64,000 bases of DNA from positions 248,001 through 312,000 of the forward strand of contig CP024846.1 in the NCBI GenBank assembly GCA_004564215.1, read 5' to 3'. A model generated the notes under the pieces. That model worked only from the letters and a program-made list of their open reading frames with translations. It was not told the DNA's origin and ran no database searches. Source of the stretch: Beijerinckiaceae bacterium. GTDB taxonomy: Bacteria > Pseudomonadota > Alphaproteobacteria > Rhizobiales > Beijerinckiaceae. Of the stretch, positions 9,252 to 18,085 are shown in pieces. Both the position numbers and the translations under genes were made by a program. Within the stretch, counting starts at the first letter, position 1. Each line of letters starts with the position of its first letter.

Positions 9252-9806
9252 CTAAAACATTTGTCGCAATTTTTTTGGAATGCGTTCTAACGCCCGGATT
9301 GATTGACAAAGCGCGCTGCGCGAGGGGCTGGATCCCGACGCCCGCCGATGCGCGAGTTGCAAGGCGCGGATCGCCTGGTCGATTTTGACGCGTTGACGTT
9401 CGAGATGGCTGATTTGAGCATCGATTTGTTCCGGCACCGGGTCCCGTTCCAGATCCCCGACTTCCTCTTCGTTGGAAGCTAAAATGCCCTCGATCTCGGA
9501 CAGGCTAAATCCGAGTTCCTTGCCCGCTAAAATCATCCTGAGATGCAATTTGTTGCGCGCATCGTACCTGCGGGCGTTTCCCACCCGCCGGGGGTGCAGG
9601 AGGCCGCAGTCTTCGTAAAAACGGAGCGCGCGGATGCTGATCCCAAAATCCCGGACCATTTCACGAATGGTACTCAATCGCGGTTCGTCGACCGACCCAT
9701 CGCGATATTGCTCCCCATTCGCTCCCGGTTCGGGACCGTTTGGAACGGAATGAAGCAGGTAGGGATTCATATCCCAGCGGAAATGCTGTTGCCCCATCGT
9801 ATCCAT
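9252..9806 (-). CDS. MerR family transcriptional regulator
   Basis: 184 residues. The MerR winged-helix region is clear in the middle of the protein: STIREMVRDFGISIRALRFYEDCGLLHPRR followed by ARRYDARNKLHLRMI and a dimerisation coiled coil (AQISHLERQRVKIDQAIRAL). There is an unusual extension of about 45 residues before the helix-turn-helix. No conserved cysteines of the metal-sensing class are visible. It lies upstream of, and in the same direction as, the beta-oxidation genes, so control of those genes by an acyl-CoA or related ligand is a reasonable inference; MerR regulators of acyl-CoA catabolic operons such as LiuR are known. A palindrome lies in its own leader. Confidence 0.85.
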   Translation of the reverse strand: MDTMGQQHFRWDMNPYLLHSVPNGPEPGANGEQYRDGSVDEPRLSTIREMVRDFGISIRALRFYEDCGLLHPRRVGNARRYDARNKLHLRMILAGKELGFSLSEIEGILASNEEEVGDLERDPVPEQIDAQISHLERQRVKIDQAIRALQLAHRRASGSSPSRSALCQSIRALERIPKKLRQMF

Positions 9807-9818
9807 AATTCAATCCTG

Positions 9819-9871
9819 TTTGATTGATCAAAGCTCCAGCCGGACAATACAAAAATCCCAGCAAAGCGCAA
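9819..9871 (-). promoter_or_regulatory. Possible merR promoter with a leader palindrome
   Basis: On the minus strand TTGCGC (9866-9871) and TATTGT (9844-9849) are 16 bases apart. Between the expected transcription start and the ATG lies a TTTGAT and ATCAAA palindrome with a two-base centre (9819-9832). Autoregulation by the MerR protein is possible but unproven. Confidence 0.35.
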
Positions 9872-10221
9872 CTAATGAGGGAAAAAATAATACGTCACAC
9901 CTCAACTATTAACAACATTTTGTAAACTTGGCCGCATAAGTCACCTAAAATCACTGATCTAACAGTCATATTTAAAGCTGTATATTAAAATCAAGAAAGA
10001 CATTTTGAACAAACCCGCATCTCACATTGCGAAGATTGCTCTTAAACTGGGCAGGAATTGAGGCGCGCGTCGCCGTTGATCTGGATCATGGCAAACGTCT
10101 CAGCTGCGATCTGGTCGAGTCGTCCACAAAGAATGGAGTGAGCGCTGGCTTTGGTCGCAAATTTGCCTCGGGCCCAGCCTTTGCTGTGTGAAGCAACTGC
10201 GATTCACCAAGCGGCAACACA
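9872..10221. other. AT-rich intergenic stretch
   Basis: No gene is visible between the merR promoter region and the start of the Sel1-repeat protein. The first 180 bases are markedly more AT-rich than the surroundings and likely hold promoters. I see no repeat or structured RNA here. Confidence 0.3.
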
Positions 10222-13107
10222 ATGCGCGGCATAGACCCCGGTCGGGGAGAGGCAGAATATTCTGGTCCGCCTCGGGCAAGCCAAGCACGCGATGAGAGGG
10301 ATCATCAGCCTGGTTTTGACGACGAAAGGCGGCGCGTGTCTCTTGGTTTGTCCGTAGACCAAGGCGGTCCTAAATCGCTCGACCCCGAACCGCTTTCGGA
10401 CATGCGATCGCAGCCGGCCGCCGACGTCCTTGCGGCGGTGGCTCGCATGATGTCGTCCCATTCGGTGACAACCGGCGCCGCCCGCAAAAATCTGCTGCGG
10501 TTGCTTGATGATTTGGAGGCGGTCGTTCGCGCGCGCGGCGATAAGCCTAGCCTGCCGGTCAGGGATGCTTTGATGGAGCTTGAAGGCAGGCTTAAGCTAT
10601 TTTCGCGACAGCGGGCTTTGACCCCGGATGAATTGGCTGCTTGCGGAGATCTGCTCCGGCAAACCCGTCACGCCGTTTCTGCCGATGAAGCTTGCGCGGC
10701 CGAAGCGGCTCTCGATCCGAATCCCCCAATTGCCGGGGCAGGCCATGCGACCCAAGCTGGCCCATTCGACCGGATGGCGCGCGAACTTATGCGGTCTCTG
10801 GAGCGATTTGGCGCGGCAAAAAGCCAATCACCTGCTCCCACTGAATCCGAACGCGAAAGCTCGGTCACGGCACGACAAGCTGAAGTTTCGCAGGATCTCG
10901 CGGCGACCGCCCGGGAAATATTGGATCTCCTGAAAGACCCCGCCCGTGACGATTCCATCCGCGCCCTCGAACTGCGCCTCGACAGTCTGGCACGGACGGC
11001 TGAAGAAGCGATCCGAAAAGCCGGTCGCGACGATCAATCTCTTTCAGCACAAATTGATGCCGGGCATCAATTTCTTGCCGCCCGGTTCGAGGCCGGTTTG
11101 GCCGCGGCCTCAAGCGAAATGGGGGCTTTGAAGGATTTAATCCAAGACCTTCCGAAGTCGGCTGAGCTCCCGCACGCTCAGCCGGTGGTTCCGACGGACG
11201 AGCTTAGCCGAGAGATCGCCAAGCTCGCCGAACGGCTGGATCGCGTCGGCGAAGGGTTTGAACGGTTGCGGACCACGTCGACGCTCTCACCGGAGGCAGC
11301 TTTCGACGATGCGCACGGACTCCTGCGTGAGATCGCAGATTTGCGGGCACTCCAGGACGAAAACGGACGCCGCGCCCAGATTGTTTTGGCAAGCGTCCAG
11401 GACGCCATGGGGCAAATCGCCGATCGCCTCACCAGGCTTGAAACACGATTGGGTGAAATGGAGGCCGATCCTTCCGCCCTTGCCCCGTCGTCGCCGGACG
11501 CCTTTGCGCCATTCTTCGCATTTCTCGCCGAGCAACGGCAGGAGAGCGGCAACCCCCATTTACCGGCAGCAAAGGGCGACAAGGGGTTCGATGAGGGCAA
11601 TCAACCTTCGGCGAAACTTCAAATCGAAAGCCGCTCGCTCGGCATCAGTGGGGATGTCGATGCGTTCTTGATCGAACCCGGACTTGGCTACCCTGGCCCA
11701 TTCCGCGATCGCGAAGCCACGGAGCAAGGGGCACCGCCGAAAGTCGACCGTATTGCTCACGAAAATACGAGCCGCGCTGAATTAATCGCCGCCGCGCGTC
11801 GCGCTGCGCGGGGTGCCAAAGCGGGGCCAAGCGATGCGGTGGCAAGCCCCATTCCGCAGACGGAGCCAGATCCCCAGCCCCACCCGGCTTTTTTTCAGTT
11901 GAAACTCAGTCCTCTGCGGCTTCTGCAGCGTCCGTTGACTTGGGGCATCGGGGTTCTTGTCATGGCTTTAGGAGCCTATACGATCGTCCAAACGCTGACC
12001 CATCGCAGCGAATTAGTTCCAAGCCTTTTCAACCAGTTCCACAATAATATTAAAGTGAATTCGTCAATGCCGCCCCCAATGGGGCAGGCCGAGACACAAG
12101 GCAAAATGCCGGCAAGCCAGGCCGCAGGCGATCCGGAAACGGCGGAGCCGGCGCGGTCAAGCCTGCCAGGGGGCGTCTATCTCGATCCGTCGCCTCTTGT
12201 TCCGCCGAACGGCTCCGGCACGGCTCCCAACGCCATTTCAGTCGCAACATTGAAGTCGGCAGCCCGCATCATAGCCGGGAGCGGCGCGATCGTAACCGGG
12301 ACCATCGGTCAGAGCAGCGGAGCCGGCAAAGCGCCCGCCCAATCAGCCAACGCCGCGGCCTTCGCGCCGATCTTTCCACTTTCCCCTTTGCCGGGTCCCG
12401 CTTCACCGTCCGACCCCGGCAACCCAGCCCCCGTCGCAACCGAGCCGCCGCCCGCCAAAACGCTGATGGAACGCGCCGAAGCCGGCGATGCGGCGGCGCA
12501 ATTTGACCTTGCGGTGCGGGCCGCGGAAGGCAAAGACGGACCACCAAATTATAGCCTCGCGGTGCAATGGTACGACAAGGCAGCGCAACAAGGTTTTGCG
12601 GCGGCTGAATATCGGCTTGGATCGCTTTATGAAAGAGGTCTGGGGGTCGGCAAGGACATGCAGCGCGCGAAGGCCCTCTATCGGCTGGCCGCCGAAAAAG
12701 GCAACATCCGCGCCATGCATAACCTCGGGGTTCTTGCAGCCGAGGGCAATGATGGCAAGCCGGATTACGAAGCGGCCGCGCTTTGGTTCGGCAAGGCTGC
12801 CGACTTCGGCGTTCGCGACAGCCAATTCAATCTTGCGGTTCTGCTCGCGCGGGGGCTTGGGGTCTCTAAAGACCTTGTGAAATCCTACACATGGTTTGCG
12901 GTCGTTGCGGCCGCAGGCGACGAGGACGCCGCAAAAAAGCGCGACGACGTCGCAGCGAGGCTGACATCGTCCGAGCTTGCGGCGGCCAACGCATCGGCGG
13001 CAGGCTTTAGGCCTCGCCCTGCGGACCGGACGGCCAATGAATCTGCGGCGCCGGAATGGATCTCCGAGGCAAGTCCCCCCCAAAAACCGAAAGTTTCCGG
13101 GCTGTAA
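10222..13107 (+). CDS. PodJ-like coiled-coil, single-membrane-span, Sel1-repeat protein
   Basis: Up to 961 residues. About 570 cytoplasmic residues rich in Glu, Arg, Ala and Leu with predicted coiled-coil character (repeated LDSLARTAEEAIRK and IAKLAERLDRVGEGFERL patterns) precede one transmembrane helix at about 572-594 (WGIGVLVMALGAYTIV). A proline- and alanine-rich linker follows, and then about four Sel1 repeats at about 750-910 (AAQFDLAVRAAEG, AAEYRLGSLYERGLGV, AMHNLGVLAAEG, SQFNLAVLLARGLGV). This is the architecture of PodJ-type polar organising proteins, but the C-terminal peptidoglycan-binding domain of PodJ is absent. The start is uncertain: the ATG at 10222 has no ribosome binding site, and a GTG at 10339 is better placed. 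A polar localisation role is inferred only from architecture. Confidence 0.75.
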   Translation: MRGIDPGRGEAEYSGPPRASQARDERDHQPGFDDERRRVSLGLSVDQGGPKSLDPEPLSDMRSQPAADVLAAVARMMSSHSVTTGAARKNLLRLLDDLEAVVRARGDKPSLPVRDALMELEGRLKLFSRQRALTPDELAACGDLLRQTRHAVSADEACAAEAALDPNPPIAGAGHATQAGPFDRMARELMRSLERFGAAKSQSPAPTESERESSVTARQAEVSQDLAATAREILDLLKDPARDDSIRALELRLDSLARTAEEAIRKAGRDDQSLSAQIDAGHQFLAARFEAGLAAASSEMGALKDLIQDLPKSAELPHAQPVVPTDELSREIAKLAERLDRVGEGFERLRTTSTLSPEAAFDDAHGLLREIADLRALQDENGRRAQIVLASVQDAMGQIADRLTRLETRLGEMEADPSALAPSSPDAFAPFFAFLAEQRQESGNPHLPAAKGDKGFDEGNQPSAKLQIESRSLGISGDVDAFLIEPGLGYPGPFRDREATEQGAPPKVDRIAHENTSRAELIAAARRAARGAKAGPSDAVASPIPQTEPDPQPHPAFFQLKLSPLRLLQRPLTWGIGVLVMALGAYTIVQTLTHRSELVPSLFNQFHNNIKVNSSMPPPMGQAETQGKMPASQAAGDPETAEPARSSLPGGVYLDPSPLVPPNGSGTAPNAISVATLKSAARIIAGSGAIVTGTIGQSSGAGKAPAQSANAAAFAPIFPLSPLPGPASPSDPGNPAPVATEPPPAKTLMERAEAGDAAAQFDLAVRAAEGKDGPPNYSLAVQWYDKAAQQGFAAAEYRLGSLYERGLGVGKDMQRAKALYRLAAEKGNIRAMHNLGVLAAEGNDGKPDYEAAALWFGKAADFGVRDSQFNLAVLLARGLGVSKDLVKSYTWFAVVAAAGDEDAAKKRDDVAARLTSSELAAANASAAGFRPRPADRTANESAAPEWISEASPPQKPKVSGL

Positions 13108-13138
13108 GCCAATCCTCGCACGGCACGTACGCCGCCGA

Positions 13139-13849
13139 TCAATCCGGCAAGCAGCGCCCATGGGGAATGTCGTAAACCTCGCCGCGGCTCAGGACATGGG
13201 CACGGCAATCGCCGGCTCCAAACAGGGGCGTGAAAGCGGCATCCCGCAAATTGAGCCCGCCGGTGAAGGCGCCGAATGCGGGCAGAATGCAGCGCGTTGC
13301 ATTGGCCACAAAGCAGCGCCGCCGGATCGAGCCGGCGCGCCCGGCAACCCTGGCAACAGGATGCAAATGCCCAGCGATCTCGCCCGGGGAGGGCGCGGCG
13401 CGCGGTTCGTGCCGAAAAACGATGGGGCCGATCGAGACTTCGTCTCTTCCTTCACCCTCCAAGCCGGCAGGCAAATCGCGATCATGATTGCCGGCGATCC
13501 AGATCCACTCCCGTCCGGCCTGCAAAGCGCGAATCATCGCGCGATCGCGCATGGCGAGGCGCTCACCCGCGCGGCCGTCATGAAACGAATCGCCGAGCGC
13601 CATAACCGCGCGGGGTTTGTAGAAAGCGATCAGGCGGGCGAGCAATTCGAGCGTGGCCGCTGTGTCGTAAGGCGGCAGAAAGACTTTCCGCGCGGCAAAG
13701 GCCGAGCCTTTTTCGAAATGCAGATCGGCGACGATCAGCAGCCTCTCTTCGTGCCAAAAGAGCGCCCCCGCCGAATCGACGACAAACCCCCTGTCCAGAA
13801 TTTGCAGGACCGCAGGTGGCCGATGGGTTTGACGGGCGGCGCTCGGCAT
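13139..13849 (-). CDS. pdeM: Ligase-associated DNA damage response endonuclease PdeM
   Basis: A 236-residue metallophosphoesterase. The motifs are in order: LIVADLHFEKG (D-x-H), MALGDSFHDGR (GD), WIAGNHDRD (GNHD) and FRHEP plus GEIAGHLHP (the last histidines). This pattern and length fit the PdeM family, which sits with a DEXH helicase, an exonuclease and an ATP-dependent ligase in a damage-response cassette. The partner helicase lies upstream on the same strand at 15261-17783, but two unrelated genes lie between, whereas the two are commonly adjacent. The exonuclease and the ligase are not in this window. The start is uncertain because an eight-adenine run lies immediately before the ATG and no ribosome binding site is seen. 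Confidence 0.88.
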   Translation of the reverse strand: MPSAARQTHRPPAVLQILDRGFVVDSAGALFWHEERLLIVADLHFEKGSAFAARKVFLPPYDTAATLELLARLIAFYKPRAVMALGDSFHDGRAGERLAMRDRAMIRALQAGREWIWIAGNHDRDLPAGLEGEGRDEVSIGPIVFRHEPRAAPSPGEIAGHLHPVARVAGRAGSIRRRCFVANATRCILPAFGAFTGGLNLRDAAFTPLFGAGDCRAHVLSRGEVYDIPHGRCLPD

Positions 13850-13992
13850 TTTTTTTCAAAGCGACTCATGGCGGTGCGGATCAATCTGATCTTTTGACCA
13901 AGGCATGGGCAATTGCAACCTGCCGAGGTCGCTCTCCTAAGCAAAATACCCGTCTCGCCTGAGTTGCTGAGCTTTGCGCGTAGGAGATAGGA

Positions 13993-14430
13993 TCAGACAG
14001 AGCCTTCGGCGGCTTGCTTGAGGTTGCGAAGCCAATTCTGCAAAGTTTTGTCGAGCGTCTTTTGCAACATCCCGGGGAGCAGGCTTGCGAGCCAGCCGGC
14101 GAATGATTCGGACGTCTCGACCGCGACGCCGGTCGTCGTCGGCCTCAAGCTCCATGTATGGACAGCGTGAAGGCCCAAGGCTTTTCCGGTCCAGCTGATG
14201 CGGTGTTCAGGCACGACATCCTGTAAGGTCGAAACGAGCGAAACGCCGCCCGATTTCCAGGCGAAACTTGTACCTTCCTGAATAGGACCGTTCAGTTTCG
14301 AGCGCGCAATTGCAGGATTCCACTGCGGCCAGGAATCAATCTCGGTGAGGAGGCGCCACAGGGTCGCGGCCGGGGCATTCACTATGATTTCGTGACGTGC
14401 TCGGACCGGAGCGTAATAATCAATATCCAT
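13993..14430 (-). CDS. SRPBCC (START-like) family protein
   Basis: A 145-residue small soluble protein. The N-terminal pattern (ARHEIIVNAPAATLWRLLTEIDSWPQWNPAI) and the later WTGKALGLHAVHTWSLRPTTTG are typical of polyketide-cyclase/dehydrase-like SRPBCC proteins, which form a helix-grip fold binding hydrophobic ligands. The ATG at 14430 has AGAGGA seven bases upstream. It is divergent from the histidine-rich secreted protein with only 59 bases between, so the two share a promoter region. The ligand and pathway are unknown. Confidence 0.8.
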   Translation of the reverse strand: MDIDYYAPVRARHEIIVNAPAATLWRLLTEIDSWPQWNPAIARSKLNGPIQEGTSFAWKSGGVSLVSTLQDVVPEHRISWTGKALGLHAVHTWSLRPTTTGVAVETSESFAGWLASLLPGMLQKTLDKTLQNWLRNLKQAAEGSV

Positions 14431-14489
14431 AAATCAATCCTCTATGTGCCGCCCCAAGTGGTAAATGGGGTTTGTGACCAAAGGATTTC

Positions 14490-15047
14490 ATGATGTTTCG
14501 GATCGTCTTTCTCCTCGCCCTGCTGATACCTGGATATGCTTACGCTCAGGCCAATCCACACCATCATTCAGGTGGGATGCCGTCCGATCCTCAATCGGCG
14601 TCAACCCCGATCCAAGCCGGTCAGGCGGCATTTGCGGCTATTCAGGAAATCGTCGAAATCCTGGAGGCCGACCCGGCCACCGACTGGAGCAAAGTGAATA
14701 TTGAGGCTCTGCGGCAGCATCTCATCGACATGGACAATGTCACTCTTCGCGCGGAGGTGAAAAGCGAGCCAGTTGACGGTGGGGTGCGGTTCATCGTTTC
14801 GGGCGTCGGTCCGGTAAAAGACTCGATCCAGCGGATGGTCATGGCGCATGCCGCGACGATGGATGGCGTCGAGGACTGGACGTTCACTGCCACCCCTACG
14901 GACGCCGGTGCGATCCTGACGGTCACGACACCTGCCAAGGACGCCGAAAAACTCCGTGGGCTCGGTTTTATCGGAGTCATGACACGCGGCATGCACCACC
15001 AGCAGCATCATCTGATGATCGCACGGGGTCATCATCCGCATCACTGA
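14490..15047 (+). CDS. Histidine-rich secreted protein of unknown function
   Basis: 185 residues. A signal peptide (MFRIVFLLALLIPGYAYAQA) is followed by a mature chain starting with NPHHHSGGM and ending with MHHQQHHLMIARGHHPHH. The histidine clusters at both ends suggest metal binding in the periplasm; this is inference. The middle (ADPATDWSKVNIEALRQHLIDMDNVTLRAEV, then GGVRFIVSGVGPVKDSIQRMVMAHAATM) looks like a compact alpha/beta domain that I recognise only as a conserved hypothetical type. AAAGGA lies before the start, and a second ATG follows the first directly. It is divergent from the SRPBCC gene and is followed by a large inverted repeat. Confidence 0.75.
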   Translation: MMFRIVFLLALLIPGYAYAQANPHHHSGGMPSDPQSASTPIQAGQAAFAAIQEIVEILEADPATDWSKVNIEALRQHLIDMDNVTLRAEVKSEPVDGGVRFIVSGVGPVKDSIQRMVMAHAATMDGVEDWTFTATPTDAGAILTVTTPAKDAEKLRGLGFIGVMTRGMHHQQHHLMIARGHHPHH

Positions 15048-15055
15048 ACAGCCTT

Positions 15056-15196
15056 GCCCTCATCCTGAGGAAGCCCGAAGGGCTGTCTCGAAGGATGAGG
15101 AGTTCATAAACGGGGCATCACGAAGGATACGCCGCTCGGCGACCGAGGCGCCCTCGCCCTTCGAGACAGCCCTTCGGGCTTCCTCAGGGTGAGGGC
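15056..15196. repeat. Large inverted repeat (REP/BIME-like), about 45-base arms
   Basis: The arm at 15056-15100 and the arm at 15151-15196 are reverse complements with only a few mismatches, separated by about 50 bases. Each arm carries its own small palindrome, AGCCC-GAA-GGGCT. The element sits between the convergent histidine-rich protein gene and the helicase gene. This kind of CTTCGAGAC...CTCAGG palindrome is common in intergenic DNA of Rhizobiales; a terminator or transcript-stabilising role is likely. Confidence 0.85.
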
Positions 15197-15260
15197 TTGG
15201 GTTCCGTGCGAGCTTTTGAACAGGTTCTCAATGCGCATAATTTGAGAACCGAGTACTGAT

Positions 15261-17783
15261 TTATGGCCGCGGTACCAGCTGCCCCATCACCTCCTCGACA
15301 AGGCTTTCGGCGGCTTCGGCAAGAATCGTTTCCCGCGCTTCGCCATAGACAGGTTCGCGGCCGATTTCGAGCATGATCGGAACCGCCAAGGGCGACACAC
15401 GGTCGAGCGCCTTGTGAGCAATCTTGCCCTGAACACGCGCGAGCATCGCGCCGAGACGCTCGATGTCGAGGAGACCTGTTGCCGCGTCGGCTCGTGCAGC
15501 GCGCAAAAGAATATGATCCGGTTCGTGTTTCCGCAGCACGTCGTAAATGAGATCGGTCGAGATCGTCACTTGGCGGCCGGTCTTTTCGCGGCCCGGAAAA
15601 TTCCGCTGGATCAAGCCGGCAATGATCGCACAATTACGAAACGTTCGCTTCATCAAGGCGGACTCTTGCAGCCATTCCTCAAGATCGTCGCCGAGCATGT
15701 CTTGCCCAAAAAGATCCGCAAGATGTTTGGGATGTTTTTCGAACAAGGCGCCGATATCGGTCAGCGACCAGACGCACAGCGCATAATCATTGGCGACGAA
15801 GCCGAGTGGTTTTAGTCCAGCACGTTCCATCCGACGCGTGAGCAGCATTCCGAGCGTCTGATGCGCAAGCCTGCCCTCAAAGGGATAGGCAACGATATGA
15901 AATCTCTGGCCGCGCGGAAAGGTTTCGACGAGCAGACCATCGACCTTCGGCAAGGCCGAATGAAGTTTTTGCAATCGCAGCCATTGCGACACTTGCCCCG
16001 GCAAATGCTTCCATTCGGCTGGCATCGCGAGCAATTCGCGCACCCGCATCGCGAGATAGGTTGAAAGCGGAAATTTGCCGCCCGCATAGGACGGAATCTT
16101 GGGCGCGTCTGACGAGCTTCGCGCAACCAGAGCCTCGTTCTCGACAACACCCTGAAGCGCCAGAATTTCGCCGCCGAACAAAAACGTGTCGTTGGGCGCC
16201 AGCATTTCGATAAAATATTCCTCGATCTCGCCCAACACACGCCCGCTCCGGCGCAGCGGCCCGGTGTAGGCCGAAGCCGCCGAGCCGCCTCGCACGAGCC
16301 GGACTTTCAGCATGTCGGCCTCGACGATCGTGCCGATGTTCATCCGATAGGCTTGCGCTGCGCGCCCATTGGCGATTCGCCAGCGGCCGTCCTTCATGCG
16401 CTTGATCTTGGCGAAGCGCTCATAGGTCGAAAGTGCATAGCCGCCGGTTGCGGCAAACCTCAATGCCGCCTCGAAGGTGGCACGGTCGAGTGCGGCGTAG
16501 GGCAGGGCGCTTGTCACCTCTGTAAAAAGCTCCCTTTCGTCGAAGGGCTCGGCACAGGTCATGCCCAAAATATGCTGGCACAACACGTCGAGGGCACCGC
16601 TGCGGGCTTGCGCTGTATCTTGCGCGCCCTTCCGCGCGGCCTCCACCGCGGCATGGCATTCGAGCACCTCGAAACGATTGGCCGGCACCAGCAGTGCGCG
16701 GGAAGGCTCGTCAAGGCGATGGTTGGCGCGCCCGATCCGCTGCGCGAGACGGCTTGCGCCCTTCGGCGCGCCGATGTTCACGACAAGATCGACGTCGCCC
16801 CAATCGATGCCGAGATCGAGCGTCGAGGTACAAACTACCGCTTTCAATTTTCCTGCCGCCATCGCGGCTTCGACACGGCGGCGCTGCGCCACATCAAGCG
16901 AGCCATGATGGAGCGCAATCGGCAATGCGTCGTCATTGCGCCGCCAGAGCTCCTGAAACACAAACTCCGCCTGCGCGCGCGTATTGACGAAAATAAGCGT
17001 CATCCGCGCGGCTTTGATCCTTTGGTAAATTTCGAAGAGCGCATGGCGGGCGCTATGTCCGGCCCAGGGCAAATGCTCGGCGGTATCGAGGATCGAGATT
17101 TCAGCCGGCGCGCCGGGCGGGGCTAGGGCGAGCTTTGCGAGGGAGTTGGTTGATGTTTGGGAAACCAGCCAGCCGCGCAACTCGTCCGGGTCGCGCACCG
17201 TGGCGGAAAGGCCGATGGCCGTGAGGCCCGGCGCAATCCCACGCAGGCGGGCGAAGCCGAGGCTCAAGAGATCACCCCGCTTCGAAGCAGCGATCGCATG
17301 CAATTCATCGAAAATCACATAGCGAAGCGTGGCAAAGAGATGCCGTGCGTCGGCGCTGGCGACAAGCAGGGCAAGCTGCTCAGGGGTGGTCAGAAGGATT
17401 TCCGGCGGAGACCGGCGCTGGCGCTGGCGCTTGGAAGCCGATGTGTCGCCGGTTCTGGTTTCAATTCGGGGCCATAGCCCCATTTCCTGCACCGGTATCT
17501 TAAGATTGCGTTCGACGTCGACGGCCAGCGCCTTCAGGGGCGAGATATAGAGCGTATGAAGGCCACTTTGATTTTTCTTCTGTTCGAGATCGACCAGCGT
17601 CGGAAGAAATCCGGCGAGGGTCTTCCCGGCGCCCGTTGGGGCAATGAGAAGGGTGCTGTTTCCACTACGGGCCAGGCGCAGGAGGTCGAGCTGGTGCTGG
17701 CGCGGCACCCAGCCGCGCGCGGCAAACCAGCGCGCAAAACGCTCCGGCAGCAAGAGATCGGTGGAAGGCGAGCGTCGCACCAT
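15261..17783 (-). CDS. Ligase-associated DNA damage response DEXH-box helicase (Lhr-like)
   Basis: 840 residues, an ATP-dependent DNA helicase of superfamily 2. Walker A is LLIAPTGAGKTLAGF near residue 55, the DEXH box is VIFDELHAIAASKRGD, motif III is GLSATV, and the C-terminal RecA-like domain carries TSTLDLGIDWGDVDLVV and QRIGRANHR. The remaining 400 residues match the Lhr winged-helix and beta-barrel domains (the LFGGEILALQG and NDYALCVWSL segments). This subfamily lies with pdeM in damage-response operons. The ATG at 17783 has no clear ribosome binding site. A strong hairpin lies 20 bases upstream. Confidence 0.92.
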   Translation of the reverse strand: MVRRSPSTDLLLPERFARWFAARGWVPRQHQLDLLRLARSGNSTLLIAPTGAGKTLAGFLPTLVDLEQKKNQSGLHTLYISPLKALAVDVERNLKIPVQEMGLWPRIETRTGDTSASKRQRQRRSPPEILLTTPEQLALLVASADARHLFATLRYVIFDELHAIAASKRGDLLSLGFARLRGIAPGLTAIGLSATVRDPDELRGWLVSQTSTNSLAKLALAPPGAPAEISILDTAEHLPWAGHSARHALFEIYQRIKAARMTLIFVNTRAQAEFVFQELWRRNDDALPIALHHGSLDVAQRRRVEAAMAAGKLKAVVCTSTLDLGIDWGDVDLVVNIGAPKGASRLAQRIGRANHRLDEPSRALLVPANRFEVLECHAAVEAARKGAQDTAQARSGALDVLCQHILGMTCAEPFDERELFTEVTSALPYAALDRATFEAALRFAATGGYALSTYERFAKIKRMKDGRWRIANGRAAQAYRMNIGTIVEADMLKVRLVRGGSAASAYTGPLRRSGRVLGEIEEYFIEMLAPNDTFLFGGEILALQGVVENEALVARSSSDAPKIPSYAGGKFPLSTYLAMRVRELLAMPAEWKHLPGQVSQWLRLQKLHSALPKVDGLLVETFPRGQRFHIVAYPFEGRLAHQTLGMLLTRRMERAGLKPLGFVANDYALCVWSLTDIGALFEKHPKHLADLFGQDMLGDDLEEWLQESALMKRTFRNCAIIAGLIQRNFPGREKTGRQVTISTDLIYDVLRKHEPDHILLRAARADAATGLLDIERLGAMLARVQGKIAHKALDRVSPLAVPIMLEIGREPVYGEARETILAEAAESLVEEVMGQLVPRP

Positions 17784-17803
17784 GTTGATATAGGGTCAAA
17801 CAG

Positions 17804-17845
17804 CGGACTTTGCCTGCGATTTTACAGGTTTTAATTCAAAGTCCG
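17804..17845 (-). promoter_or_regulatory. Nested inverted repeat upstream of the DEXH helicase gene
   Basis: CGGACTTTG (17804-17812) and CAAAGTCCG (17837-17845) are perfect nine-base arms. Inside them CCTG (17813-17816) and CAGG (17825-17828) form a second pair. The structure ends 20 bases before the helicase start codon, so it is either an operator at the promoter or a hairpin in the leader RNA. Confidence 0.55.
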
Positions 17846-18085
17846 ATGCTGCGGCTTGCCGGATCAATGCTCAACTTTCGGCCCGCTTCGCCCTGAAAAG
17901 ACAAACAATTTCCCAACGATGACGGCGGCGCGCGGCGGAGGCTGGCCGGGCTGAAGCGAAGACCCTGTTCATTATCCAGGCACTTGATTATAGAAACTAC
18001 CGTAAATATAGGCTTAGGCCCTCACCCAAGAAAACTGCGTTCGTTTGGGCTCTGCGCGGCCACCGCGAAGGAATATGCGAGATCC

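Noticed and set aside
17984..18085. N-terminal extension of the ferredoxin
   Set aside because: The family begins at the ATG at 18086 and the extension has no conserved character.
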